DNA of 64,000 nt from positions 3,410,001 to 3,474,000 of the forward strand of contig NGZR01000005.1 of the NCBI GenBank assembly GCA_002197995.1, read 5' to 3'. Under the pieces are notes generated by a model. That model did no database searches, had not been told where the DNA came from, and was given only the letters and a program-made list of their open reading frames with translations. Position 1 is the stretch's first letter; every line of letters begins with the position of its first letter. The stretch is from Gaeumannomyces sp. JS-464 (Eukaryota; Ascomycota; Sordariomycetes; Magnaporthales; Magnaporthaceae). Below, one piece after another: positions 43,884 to 55,380 of this stretch. The translations under genes and the position numbers were made by a program.

Positions 43884-44727
43884 GCCAAAAGGTCGACGCC
43901 GGGGTGGGCTCGCCGTACGACCAGGTGGACGAGCGGGGCTTCCTGTTCGGGCGGGTCATCGCCATCAGCCTGCGGCTCGAGCTCGTGACGGAGAAGTTCA
44001 AGGAGGCCAAGCGGGGCGGCGGCAGCACGACGCGCAAGATGACGGCGCAGGTGGCAGTACCGGTGCGCCAACCGCGGCGAGCTGCGCGACGAGGCCCGGC
44101 GCGCGCGCAAGGTGCTCGGCTCGCCCTGCCGAGAGCGCGCCAACAAGCGGCTGCGCGACCAGTCGGCCGCGTGCTCGACGCGCTCGGCCTGGGCGCCGAC
44201 TTCCCCGTTTCTTCTCCGAGGACATGGTGCTGCTCGACGGCTAGTCCAGCACCTGCTCGACCGCAGCGCCCGGGCCTGGCGCTCGAGTTCAGGGCCTTCC
44301 TCGGCCGGTTCCGCGCCACCTGCTGCCCGTCGAGCAGTTCAACCTGCTGTTCGACAACCTCACCACGGACCACAACCAGTCCCTGGCCTCCCCGGCCGTC
44401 GACTACCACGAGCTCCTGTTCCCGCCCGCGCGGGTGACGACGACGCCCGCCGGGGCCGTGCAGCGGTGCGAGGTCGAGAGGGAGGTGATTGTGTGTGTCA
44501 ACACGGGCGAGCACGACACGGACCTTGGCAGGGACGGCCTCTTCCCCAGTCAGCGGGCCCCGGACAAGTACCTTGCGACGACCGGGCCCTGCGGCTACGG
44601 CGGGGACATTTCCAGGGTGAAGAGGGACTACCAGGAGTGCCACAGGCAGTGCGTCTCGGGCGACCGGTTGGCCGAGGCATTATCATGCCACAGGATCATT
44701 TGCGTCTTCAGGAGGCCGCGCAGGTAG
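43884..44727 (+). pseudogene. Unrecognised GC-rich gene with several frameshifts
   Basis: The GC-rich third-position pattern typical of local coding DNA is continuous across this stretch, but the protein-like reading jumps frame at about 44,050, 44,160, 44,215 and 44,325. Pieces that look like protein: VDERGFLFGRVIAISLRLEL; CANRGELRDEARRARKVLGS; FNLLFDNLTTDHNQSL; and a C-terminal open frame ending at 44,727 with four cysteines (VQRCEVEREVIVCVNTGEHD; GPCGYGGDI; YQECHRQC). I do not recognise the family. Either a decayed gene or one damaged by several assembly indels. Confidence 0.45.
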
Positions 44728-45395
44728 CGGAAGCCGCTGGCCCTTGGCCGCTCCCACCGATGCACAAGCGAACACGATAGAGATGGAGCGTCAAAAGGTC
44801 GCCTTGCCTTTTACTCGACAACCCAAAACAACGCCGCTCAATCAGATGCCAGATACACCACGAGTTGGGTGGCTGGGTCTCGGGCCGGCGCGGATGTAAA
44901 TTAGTCTACGAAATAATGTTAAATCACTAAATGCACTGCTAAACATCACAGTCTATTCTCGCGAGCAGTAGATTATAGAACGAGCAAAGGGCCTGAGGGA
45001 AGGCTTCGCTAGCGTACTGATTTACAAAGGAAACCAGAGAAAGGCTGAACGGTTGCTACTCCGGGTACAACCGCAAGTGATGGCCGATGTGCATAATGTA
45101 CAATTACAAAATAACGTGCGCCAAAAAGTAATGAAACAGAAAAGGAACAGTCCTGGCTCTATCAGGGTATCACCATCTCTCTCGGCCGTCAACATCGGTG
45201 CGTCTTCTCCCTCCTCTACTCTGTCCCGTCTGGGACTTGTTCGGCGAGAAATAGAGATATGAAAGAAAAGAAACGCTGCACACGACAATTTGTGCATTCT
45301 GTATATGTATGTACGCATGCGGGCAAAACAAGAGTAGTTATTCACATGGCCCCTCGCTGAATGAGACAAGAGAAAAAGTCTCAACCAAGTCCTGG
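44728..45395. other. Intergenic between convergent genes
   Basis: No gene supported. Holds the 3' ends of the neighbouring convergent genes. Confidence 0.5.
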
Positions 45396-47096
45396 TCAAG
45401 CCATGATCCTCTCGGCAACAGAGACCTTGTCCCAGTCCCGAGGGCCCGGGGACTCGTACTGGCCGCGACGCGAGATGACGAGGCCGAGCGCGCGGTGGAC
45501 CTCGCACTGGAAGGGCTCAAAGGGGACGCGCTCGCCGTCGATGCTGATGTAACCGTCCGCCTGGTTCCGCGGCGTGATGCGGTACGCCGAGACCTTGCGG
45601 TAGCTGACGAGGGGGTTGTCGAAGAACTTGCCGTTCTCGACCGACGTCATGAGCGAGATGGACTTGAGCGGCGAGATGTCCCCGTCGACGGTCACGAGGT
45701 CTAGCAGCCCGTCATCGATGCAGGCGGCCGAGAACATGTTGTTCTCGGGCATCATATACGCCATCTGAAACAACCATCGTTTAGTACATGGCCTGGTTCG
45801 AGGAAAGAAAAAAAAAGAAGACTGCGTGCAGGACAATAATCCAAGAACTCACGTTTCCACAGTAAAAGTTGCCCAGCTTGTCCAACGAAAAGGTCTCCCA
45901 GCCTTCGGGCACTTTGTCGTTGATGGTGCCGAACTTGAGCGGCGGCAGTCCCTCTCCTGCGCCGTCGACGCTGCCCTCCTCGGCGTTTGCTCCCGCTACC
46001 GCCGCTGCCGCCGAGGACCTCGGCCGACGAGTTTGAGCGGTGGCGCGAGTAGTGCTTCTTGATGCCGGCCTTGTCGTCGATCTCGACCTTGACCGAGATG
46101 TCGCAGGGGTAGACGGCGCGCTTGAAGCAGCGGGTCAGGAAGCCGTACGTAAAGCGGGACGAGCCCATCCAGCGCAGGTCCTCGGTGCCCAGGTCCGCCT
46201 CGGCGATGATGCCCAGCGCCTGGCTCAGGAAGCTCAGCGTGCGCGTGGACCCCTGGGTGACGCTGACGAGGTCCATGGGCGTGGGCACGCCCTTGACGGC
46301 GGCCAGGGCGGCGGCGGCGGGGCGGTGGGTGCCGTACAGGTTGCAGGCCATGGCGTTGCCGCTGCCGCAGGGGATGTGGACGAGGGCGAGCGAGCCGAGG
46401 GCGCGGCGGGCGTCGGGCCGCCTGCCCAGGCCGTTGAAGACCTCGTACACGAGCCCGTCGCCCGAGGCGGCGGCCACGACGTCGTAGGCGTCCGGGTCGA
46501 GCGCCTGCACCAGCTCCGCCGCCTCGCCCTGCCGGCTCGTCGTCACGACCGTCAGCGACATGCGCGCCGCCTCGAAGATGGGGCGCACCTCGGCCTCGAA
46601 TATGCGCACGGCGCCGCCGGGCCCGGCGTGCGGGTTGATGAGCACGTAGGCGCGCTTGCGCCGGGTCGACGCCGGGTCGTAGCTCCGGTCGAGCAGGAGC
46701 GCCGCCCAGGCCGAAGCGGCGCGCAGCAGCCTCGCCCGGGGCATCCGTTGTTGGCTGTGTCGCGGCGGCATCGGCGGACGGCTCGGTCGAGGGCGTCGGC
46801 GTCGGCGTCGGTAGCGGTATGGAGAGTTTTGCGGCGCGCAGGCGGGTCTTGGAGAGGTCTTGGGCGTAGTCGATGGTCAAGGCGCCGTTCGCGACCTCGG
46901 CCCAGAGGATGTTGTAGAGCGGGATCGACGGTGGTGTGTCAGCTGTGGATGCGGCACTTCTCGAGCCGAGACCGCAGGTCCTGCCGGACTTCTTTCTCTT
47001 GCCATTCGTCGCTGCAGTCCCCCGCACGAGCAGCTCGTCCTGCGCAATCGTCAGCTCGCGCGAGCCCAAGACGAGCGTGTTCCTGTCGTGCGCCAT
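45396..47096 (-). CDS. Sphingoid long-chain base kinase (DAGK-fold lipid kinase)
   Basis: Two exons: 47096-45853 and 45764-45396, with an 88-bp GTGAGT...TTCAG intron. After an N-terminal PH-like/variable part comes the lipid-kinase nucleotide loop (KRAYVLINPHAGPGG), the substrate-side SGDGLVYEVFNGLGRR, IPCGSGNAMACNL, and a C-terminal domain (FGTINDKVPEGWETFSLDKL; NDGLLDLVT-like DDGLLDLVTVDGDIS; YISIDGERVPFEPFQ). This is the Lcb4/Lcb5/sphingosine kinase arrangement, which phosphorylates sphingoid bases at membranes. The frame changes twice: near 46,755-46,770, between PTTDAP and RARLLRAASAWAALL, and near 46,000, in a Gly/Ser-rich run. Both are in GC-rich, low-complexity DNA. Either assembly indels or decay; the conserved core is otherwise intact. 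Confidence 0.78.
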
Positions 47097-47455
47097 TGCT
47101 GCTTGGTGTTTGCTGTGCTTGTGGAAGTGATCGTGGTAGCACCACCGGGGTTCTGGCCCGCCCCCGAGGTCCCCTGCTGTGGTCGGCCGTCGGATGCTGC
47201 TGGTAGCGCTGCTGTGTATATTTACAGTATCTTACAGTATTTGGTGCGATTCGTGCTGCGCTGTTCAGCCCTGGGAGCAGATCGGCTCGCGCTGCGTGTT
47301 GATACGGATTGATTGGTTCCGGACGCAAAGGATCAGGGCTGCTGAGCCCGACAGTTGGGCCAACAAGGAGGCGCGTTGTCGGGGCCTGGACTGTTTGGGT
47401 GGGCGTGCAGGGATGGCGGTTCACAGGGCCGATGCTTGGTTGCTCGGGCCTCTTA

Positions 47456-48888
47456 CTATCTATCCCCAGGCTCAAGCTGTGTCTGCTTCACGATCGCTTG
47501 GTGCAGACCGCAGACACATGAAACTGCAATTGAGAGTCTCGAACGCCGGTGCACGCCCTTTTGACCACATGGGATTCCTCCTGTGTCTGCCCACACCGAA
47601 TCCAATAATTCTAGTAACGCTTCCGCGCCAAAATGAGACATTTGCAAGGCTTTGGGGCGGAGAGGGTCTCGTATTGGACTGCCTTTGTCAGGCGGCGGAA
47701 TCCCTTGTCCCCTCCGCAATCCAACTTTCAATGAATGAACCACCCACCATCCGCTGTGGGGAATGGCGCTAGCCATCGCGTACCGCGTATACGCCGCGCA
47801 ACCAACAGAGAGGGGGAGAAGGGGTATCAAATAGTCAATTTTCCCTTTGTCTACCGAAAACGCCGAAACACCAGGACCGAGGCACACAGCCGATGCACGA
47901 GGAACTTTGTGTGGGGTGAGAATCATGCACATGCGCGTGCAGGCCGCTGCGACTGGCTCTTTTTCAGTCGTCGAATCCGTCCCAACTGCCGCCCTCATCA
48001 CCATCGCCGGCGCCCCGCTCCGGTTCCATGGCAGCCTATCGTCCTTGAGCGACGCCTCGGCCCGGACCTTGACTGATGTGGTTTCCGTCTCCCGATGTAG
48101 CTCCTCCACAAGCGCATTGATCCTGTCAAGGATCTTGGGCGCCTCCGCATCTTGCTCCTCTCCCTCTTTTACCGGCCCGAGCAGCCCGACCCTCTCAGCC
48201 TCGTCCACCCAGATATCTAGCACGTGTATCCTCAGCCCCGCCGCGACCGTGTGCGGGACCAGGTCACGGTGCTCCCCCTCGCCGACCGCGGCCTCGCGGC
48301 CCTCCACGTCTGCGTCCGTCGAGAACGGCCACTCCTTGAGCAGCGCGACCACCTCATCCACCCTGTCCTCGTTCCAACGCGCCGACGTGGATTCCGATGG
48401 TGATTGCTTCTTCTGCTTCTTGCTCGACCGGTCTTCGGACTCGTCGCGCCGCATCCACGCGAAGCTTGCTCCCAGCACCCGCCTGACAAGCAGCAGGAAC
48501 TTCTCCATGCGCAGCACGTCGATGCTGGTCCACTCGCGCGCCATGGTGGCCCAGAAGCCGCGCAGCCACGGCACTACCGACTCGTGGGGCAACGAGTGCA
48601 TCAGCCCCGCGAGCTCGGCGCACAGGTTCTGCTGAGGCAGCGGGCGGTCGCACATCCACAGGGCGTAGTAGAGGCCCTTCCACAGCTTCAGGATCTCGAC
48701 AGGGCCGAGCGGGTTGTTGAGCCGTCGGGATGAGAGGAACGTTTCGAGCGAGGTGAGCGCCTGCGTCCGCGCCTTTCGGTCTGTGGAATTTCGGCGCCCG
48801 CTCGTCAGTAATCTTGGTAGCCCAGAAACAAGGGGAACGAGATGAGCGGCAGCATACCGCTGGACGCAAGGTTCCTGATGAAGGGCAT
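47456..48888 (-). CDS. RRP1: Ribosomal RNA processing protein 1 (Nop52 family)
   Basis: Exon 1 is 48888-48858 (31 bp, MPFIRNLASS), then a 77-bp intron, then one exon 48780-47456; 451 aa in phase. The short first exon is supported because it supplies the conserved Nop52 start and joins in phase to DRKARTQALTSLETFLSSRR. Other family blocks are EILKLWKGLYYALWMCDRP, LPHESVVPWLRGFWATMAREW and MEKFLLLVRRVLGASF. It acts in the nucleolus in 27S pre-rRNA processing for the 60S subunit. The recognisable family part ends near residue 290 (ILDRINALVEELHRETETTS). The remaining 150 or so residues read like untranslated sequence kept open by chance, so a lost or misread stop is possible. It lies 360 bp upstream of the lipid kinase gene on the same strand. 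Confidence 0.82.
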
Positions 48889-49277
48889 ATTTTGGTCTTG
48901 GGGCGCCATCTTGGGCTAGGCTTGCTGTCCTTCCTGCCGATACGAGAGGTTTTGTCTGGCAGCGCAGGCTTGTGCAAGGCGCCGAGTAGAATTTCTTCCG
49001 ACATTTTTTTCTGGGGGCCACGGGTGGGGCAATTCTGATCCACACCATCAGTCGCTTGGCAGGTGCTGCTGCAGGAACAAGCTCCCGAATTCATGGAGCC
49101 CACTGAAGGATGGCAGGAGGAAGAAGAAAAAGGAGGTGATCTCATAAGCAGGATAGGTAGTTGAGCGCGGTCGCACATCGTACCCTCGACGGCTACAGCG
49201 CAGCCTACGCGAGAATCAAAAATAGCAAAACAGAAATGTCCTTCGAAGCCGCATACCCACCCACCGAGGCAAAAGAG
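48889..49277. other. RRP1 5' flank
   Basis: Upstream region of RRP1 running to the first tRNA gene. No other gene seen. Confidence 0.5.
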
Positions 49278-49370
49278 CGTCCCCGCCTGGGCTCGAACCA
49301 GGAACCTCCTGATGACTTATCATACCGGAGTATAACAGTCAGACGCGCTAGCCAATTGCGCCACGGAGAC
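49278..49370 (-). tRNA. tRNA-Asn (GTT) with intron
   Basis: 93 nt. The acceptor ends GTCTCCG and CGGGGAC pair (one G-T). The D-arm is GCGCAATTGGCTAGCGC. The anticodon stem TCTGA/TCAGG encloses loop CTGTTA...A with a 19-nt intron after position 37. The T-arm is CCTGG-TTCGAGC-CCAGG. A TTTT terminator follows within a few bases on the minus strand (49,271-49,274). Anticodon GTT is read from loop position. Confidence 0.85.
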
Positions 49371-49725
49371 TTTGCAGTTGCATGCTTGCGGCTGTGGGTA
49401 TCGGATCCTGGAGGGATTTATAACTGGCCCTTATTGCGGGCAAAACAACGAAATTCCCAACATTTTTACCCCTTGAACGAGCAACAAGATACACTAAAAG
49501 GTAATGGAAGAATACCCTGGCTTTCCCTGTTCGGTTTGGTGAAGGACAAAGGTCTTGATTCACCCGCCCATGCCAATTTCGACATTTCCCTTCCCGTCGC
49601 TGGATATCCCGCCCATCAATCGTCCTCCTTGGACGGAGACAGAATGTCAAGGCGGGTCTTGAGGCCCATTCCCGACTGATGAGCTCCACGGGCTCGGCCG
49701 CCAGCAACCTACAACGACTCATGAG

Positions 49726-49820
49726 GTCTTCGTGGCGCAATTGGCTAGCGCGTCTGACTGTTAGCTATAATATATGTATCTGATATCAGGAGGTTCCTGG
49801 TTCAAGCCCAGGCGAGGACG
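49726..49820 (+). tRNA. tRNA-Asn-like (GTT) with intron, inverted partner
   Basis: 95 nt. The acceptor strands GTCTTCG/CGAGGAC pair, the D-arm and both T-stem strands are intact, with the same anticodon stem and loop. The intron is 21 nt and different in sequence. It is nearly identical to the minus-strand copy 355 bp away. No T-run terminator follows until about 49,890, and the T-loop reads TTCAAGC (one G-to-A change that weakens the B box), so it may be a pseudogene. Confidence 0.65.
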
Positions 49821-50925
49821 AAACTGTCATGCTCATGCGTTGAACCGGTAACGATTCGGTCATGGGTCGCTTGCCTGTGTATCCGAGCCCGTTGTTTATA
49901 TTCTTTTCTCGCTTGTTTTTCAGCTTCGCAACTTTTTATTTTTATTTTTTTTTTTTCCCTTGACTTCCATCAAGCAGAGGGCGTCAGGAACGCCGGCAGG
50001 TTCCAAGCACCATCCAGGCTGGCACTCTGGTTAGTGGGAACTGCCTGGCCTCGTCGGTTGGGCTTAGTCACCAGCCTCTCCGCAGACAAGTGAATTGGGT
50101 TCGTCCCAGCACACGGGCAAGTGACGTCAGGAGGCGCATCTTTTTTGTGTTCTTGTCCCAACCACACCCCAACTGGCCAGGAGCTTCATTGGCAGCCGCA
50201 CAGGTCGAGCGAAGCGGTGCGTGTCTCCGGCTCGTTCGGGCCAAAAGCTCCAGCGCGGGAGCTCTCGTCCAATCACGCCCCGCTAGCCGGGGATGCTTTG
50301 TTCGACGACGTCATAAGCCCTCCCGCAAATCTCGATCATGAACGCATGTGCTCTTTGGGCGCGACTGGTGTGCCGGAGAGCTCCAGCTGGCAGTCTAGCA
50401 CGCTTGGGTGTCTCACTCGCTACCAAGTGGTGTCGCATGGAACAGACTGGAACGAAGCCACCGGCCCGCCCTAGCAGTCCGCATTCCCTGGAGCTTGGAG
50501 GGGTTCAAACAGAGGGCAGACCGAGCAGGTACCTTCCATTGCAGGTTGCACGTAGCAGGAGAAGGCGCTAGGGAGTAAACAAACGACAGGGTGACGTGAT
50601 TGATTGCCCACGACCGCACAACGTGGGTACTTGTAACTGCCTGATTCTGTGGTCTTCACCACGGCCACGTCTCAGCTCTCCCTTCACTTCCCTGGCCAAC
50701 GAGATTTCTTCTCTCATTCACCTTCACTCCCTCCCACTCCCAACATCCCCCGGACCAAAATCTCGGGCTAGGACATCTGAGAATCCCCCCAACCTCGCAC
50801 AACAAACATCTATCTTTCTTGTACCCAACCAACCACCCTAGAACACCGCAACATCCACACACTGAGCCAAACCTGGTCCTGCGACTGACCGAGCTCGGCC
50901 ACGGCGGCATCGTCTCGTCTTCACC
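49821..50925. promoter_or_regulatory. Promoter and leader region of the Ish1/Msc1 gene
   Basis: No gene supported. It becomes pyrimidine-rich (CTCTCCCTTCACTTCC and similar) from about 50,670 to 50,880, as fungal leaders often are, and ends with CACCATGAG. A T-rich tract lies at 49,935-49,960. Confidence 0.5.
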
Positions 50926-52833
50926 ATGAGAGTTTTTTCGACTCTCGTCAAGCTCGCCCTTGTGGGCAGCGCTCTTGGAAGCAGCTGGTTTACCAAGGCC
51001 GGTACGTGCTGCCCTCACCCCCTGACATTCCATTCAAACGTCTCTCGGCGGCATTACATGGCTGTTGCTTGCTTCGCGCTACCGCCATACCACAGAATGC
51101 TGACTGCGCTCTGCGTACTGCGACAGCCTACAACAAATGGCACGAGACGGAGCTTGAGCGCTGGCTGTCGGACCACGACATCCCGTACCCAACCCCCGCC
51201 GACCGACGCGATCTGGAGAAGCTGGTCCAACAGAACTGGGACAGCTACGTCGTGTCGCCGTACCAGAACTGGGATACGCAGCAGCTGAACGCCTACCTTC
51301 AGCAGAAGGGCGTCGAGACCAAGGACTCGGCCGCTACCAGCAAGGACAACCTGGTCTCCCAGGTTCAGAAGTACTGGTACGAGAGCGAGGACAAGGCTCA
51401 GCAGAGCTACGTCAGCGTCAAGGATTGGCTTCTGGACACCTGGACTGAGAGCCAGCTAAAGGCCTTCTGCGACCACCATGGCATTCCCGTTCCGCAGCCA
51501 CGCAAGCGTGACACTCTCCTGGCCAAGGCTCGTGAACACTATGACGCTATTGCCAAGAAGCTCAACGAGGCTTCGGCCTACCCAGGCAACTGGCTGTACG
51601 AGACGTGGACCGAGTCGGACCTCAAGGAGTGGCTTGATACCCATGGCATCCCCGCGCCCCAGCCTAGCACCCGCGGCAAGCTCATTGCCTCGGTCCGCCG
51701 CAACTCGCGCCTCGCCTATCTGAAGTCGCAGGAGCAGATGGCTAGTGCTAGTGCGAGCGCCCAGGCCGCCTACACCACACTGACTGACAAGCTCATCGAC
51801 GCCTGGAGCGAGTCCGATCTCAAGGACTTTGCCGACCGCAATGGCATTCCCGGTAAGGCTCTCCCTCCGCACGATATTAAGAATGCTTCTTTTTGCATGC
51901 TCGATATGCTGACCATATACTTGCAGTTCCCCAAGGTACCAAGGTCAACGAGCTTCGCGCGCTTGTCCGCAAGCACCGCGCTGATATCCTCGGTGACAAT
52001 GTCTCGGGGACTGCTGCCTCGGCCTATGGTGCCGCCACTTCCAAGGCGGGTAACACTTATGCCAGCGCCACCGACAGCGCCTCGCTCGCGGCTCAAGAGG
52101 CTTTCGACAAGGCTGTCAGCACGTGGTCGGAGAGCCGTCTCAAGTCGTACCTGGACGCCCGTGGCGTGCCGGTCGCTCAGACTTCCAAGGTCGATGAGCT
52201 CCGCGCTCTGGTGCGCAAACACTCTCACAAGGCTGCGACTGGTTGGACCGTCTGGACATTCGAGGACTACACCTACGAGAATCTGAAGAACTACATCCTT
52301 GCCAACGGCGACGCGGCGGCCAAGAAGGTCGCTGAGAAGTCCGACGCTACGCGCGCTGACCTCGTCAAGGCCGCCCAGTCCGTTTATGCTAGCGCCTCGA
52401 GCGCCGGCGGTGATAGCTATGCCTCGGCAACCAGCTATCTGGCCAAGGCCACCCAAACCGCCAAGAACAACCTCTTCGACACCTGGTCCGACAGCGAGCT
52501 GAAGTCCTACCTGGACAGCTATGGAGTTGTGTGTATTTTCTTGATGATCTCCTCAGCCACTCGACCTTGTTGTCTTTTGACCACTTGATTAACTTGTATC
52601 TCCTGCAGCCTGTCCCTCAGGGTACCAAGACCAACGAGCTTCGGGCTTTGGCTCGCCGGCAGTGGACTTACTACCAGTACGGAACCTCGACTCCCTCTGG
52701 AACCATCTTCGCCAAGCTTGGTGAGAACGTCAAGAACACGTTGAACTGGGTTAAGGACCAGCTTCACATTGGCGCGGATGCCGCCCAGAAAAAGGCGGAT
52801 GAGGCTAAGGCGAAGGCTAAGGAGGAACTGTGA
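50926..52833 (+). CDS. ish1: Ish1/Msc1-domain stress protein, 542 aa
   Basis: Four exons: 50926-51001, 51127-51852, 51927-52528, 52609-52833. The phases close to 543 codons. A signal peptide (MRVFSTLVKLALVGSALGSS) leads to eight helical repeats of the type T-W-[ST]-E-S-x-L-K-x-[YF]-L-x-x-H-G-[IV]-P-x-P-Q. Clear ones are TWTESQLKAFCDHHGIPVPQ, TWTESDLKEWLDTHGIPAPQ, AWSESDLKDFADRNGIPVPQ and TWSDSELKSYLDSYGVPVPQ. Several are followed by TKxxELRALxRK. Linkers are Ala/Ser-rich. Two introns cut the end of a repeat just before VPQGTK, suggesting repeat growth by exon-sized units. In fission yeast Ish1 is a nuclear-envelope, stress-induced protein, and yeast Msc1 affects meiotic recombination partner choice. 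The ER/nuclear-envelope location is consistent with the signal peptide. The model is firm. Confidence 0.9.
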
Positions 52834-53686
52834 GGGGCCGTGTGGATGCGCCTCCATTGAAGTGGGACAACCCTTACCGTAGTGGAGAGTCCTGCTTCGA
52901 GAGTATGGTGGCGGGAGTGTGATTCTTGGAGACAGGCTGTCGCCAGCTTGGCTCATCCGGTGATACGACTAGCGGCCCGCATGACTTCCCACCTCGGCGA
53001 TCAGGAACAGTTTATCTACTGCGTCCTATTGTATGACTTAGCAGGAGCCTTTTACGATGATGAAGACGGATGGGCATTACAAATTTGCGTTAGGCGGTCA
53101 CGGATGGATGCGTTGTTTTTACTCTCACCTTGAGATACTCGTCAAATGAATTCGTTTTTTCCTCACTCCGGCTCCGCGTAAATATTTATGCATATCTGAC
53201 AATAGACTCCCTGTTTGTGTAGACAGATGCTTGCTTGTTTGCTCCTGCAGTCTCGTCAATCAGAGCAGGCATAATTTGCTGGTCTACAGAGTGGCATATC
53301 TCCCAAGAGGCGAAGAAAATGCACTGTCGTTGAAATATACCTAGTTTATGCGGGAAGCGAGGCTATCTAGGAGGGCGGTGAACGTAGCCGGAGCAGGATG
53401 ATGATACTCTTAAAACGGCCCTCCTGTTCGACCTGTTAACCCCTATAGGCACACACCACGAGTTTTGATCCAGTTAAGAGTACAGACCAACAAAGTGAGC
53501 ATATTCGTTAGTTCGTGTAGAGTTCGAAGTCCTATTATTCCCTTCCAAACAAGGAACCGTGAGTGAATCCAGGGATGCCACAAGCCAAAAGAAAAGGGAT
53601 GCACCGGGACAAACGCCGCCCGCTTCATTAAGCCCCCAAGTAGAATGCACCGTCAAAGAACGAAATCATCTCCTCATCGTCATTAC
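52834..53686. other. Intergenic between convergent genes
   Basis: 3' regions of the Ish1/Msc1 and App1-type genes. No gene supported. Confidence 0.5.
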
Positions 53687-55380
53687 CTAGAACGCGAGGA
53701 AGGCCGCCACCAGGGCCGCGACCGCCACTGGCATCCCGAGGCCGAAGCCCAGGCGCCCGGCGGCGCCCCGCGCCTTGAGGAGCTCGGCCTGGAGCCCAAA
53801 TGTAAGATTTTGGCCTACTGACGAGTTGCAGCAGCCGCCGCGGCCGAGGTCGATGCCCGCGAGGTCGTCGGTGGTGCGGAAGAACATGTAGTTGGACTGG
53901 TTCACGCCCTTGAAGCCGGCCGTGTTGTAGGGGAAGAGCATGTCCGGGTCGGTGGCGCTCGTGTTGCGCAGGAGGATGCAGGCGACCTGGCTGGGGAAGT
54001 CGCGGACGAGCTGCGGGTAGGCTTTCATAATGCCCGAGTTGGGCGTGTCGCCGACCAGGACGAAACGGCGCTCCGGGAAGGTCTGGAAGATGCGGTCGAG
54101 CAGGTGCTTCCGGATCGAGAGCATCGCGCTCACGTCGGAGAAGTGAGCGGCCGCGTGTCGAAGCTGCCGCCTGGGTACGTTTTGTAAATATAATCCATGT
54201 AGATGCGCGTGGCCTGTTCGGGCGTTGTGGTCAGGTAGTGGAAGTGCACGTTGTCGATGGTCCGGCTCCAGTTGGCATAGATGCTGGGCATGTCCTGCCA
54301 GGGCACGAAGGCGCGAGCAAAGGTGCGTGCCAAGCCCTCCTTCGGTTTGTATATCTTGGTAACCTACGCCATGATTTCACTGTGTAAGTTTTTGAATGTT
54401 ATGTCCCCGAGCAACAAATCGTAAATTTGTACATACGCGCAGGATATCATCAATGTCCGAAACGATAGTGTACCCTCGCGGCGGCACAAGATACGCAGTC
54501 GCGTTGCCGAGGGTCGATCCGTTCGCAAAGATGTCCAGGCGCTGGATGCTCCGGGCCGTATCTCCCCGTTGCAGGCCGTTGAGCTTGATGGTCACAAATT
54601 CATCGACATCGCCCTGGGCCGTAGTACGTGTGGGCAAGTTAATGTCCTGCGTGCCACCCGTGGTGTTGACGGCTCCGCCGCTACCGGGCTCGCCGCTCGA
54701 ACCGGCCGCCGGCGCGGGATCGAGGTGCATCGTCACGTTCTGGTCGCCCTGCTGGAGGATGAATATCGAGGCCGTGACGTTGCGGGCCTGATCCTGCTCC
54801 TGCGGCGGGAGGTCCTTGATATCAGTGCTGACCAGGAAGACGTTTGCTAGCTCGTCGAGCTTCTCCCGGCTCAGAGCGCTCGGTTGTTTGTACACCTGCA
54901 GAAGTCGTTTAGCGTCAGCATACGGCAGGCAGGAGACGAGGAAACGTCGCGGCGCCTAACTCACGTTGTCACGGAAGCGGATGTTCCACGCATTGTTGCT
55001 CCAGTTTCCGTATGGGCGTATGTTTAGGACCTGCGTGGGCAAAGCCCGGACCTGGTCGTCATCGATGCCCAACGAGCTTTGGACCTTGTCGCCAGTTGGA
55101 AGATTTTGGAAATAGTTGGGGATGCCATCGGCCACGTGGAAGGGATCGAGCTCCCAAGCCCAGCAATGACCGAGTTGACTCCGCTCTCGAAGGCGCCCCA
55201 AACATCGACCCGCTTCTCAAGTGTGCGCGTCGGCTGGTCTCCCAGGGTCGGTGCGGGCGTGACCATTGGGTTGGGTGCGGCTTCTGGGCGAGGCACTGGA
55301 GCGGGCGAGGCCTGCACGAGGCAAGCCAGGCCGGCCAGGACGGCCAGGACGGCCAGGACGGCCAGGTGTGATAGAGGCAT
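53687..55380 (-). CDS. Secreted App1-type (DUF2183) phosphatase, probably GPI-anchored
   Basis: Three exons: 55380-54965, 54895-54437, 54363-53687, with canonical junctions. An N-terminal signal peptide contains a repeated LAVLAVLAVLAGLA. The body has a family N-domain (IDDDQVRALPTQVLN, NWSNNAWNIRF), a beta-rich middle, then the catalytic acidic motif YTIVSDIDDILR, FVPWQDMPSIYANW, RKHLLDRIFQTFPERRFVLVGDTPNSG and LLRNTSA. It ends in a cysteine pair and a hydrophobic tail (GMPVAVAALVAAFLAF) that fits GPI addition. App1 of yeast is a phosphatidate phosphatase; this secreted branch is uncharacterised. Two single-base deletions are inferred, near 55,138 (before VADGIPNYF) and near 54,145 (before FSDVS). 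With both restored the exon lengths total 518 codons. Confidence 0.78.

Noticed and set aside
41158..44727. A terpene biosynthetic cluster formed by the cyclase, the glycosyltransferase-like gene and the unknown gene
   Set aside because: The two neighbours are broken and not recognisable as terpene-tailoring enzymes; no P450, regulator or transporter is present.
46040..47206. 388-aa plus-strand frame
   Set aside because: Exact antisense shadow of the sphingoid-base kinase.
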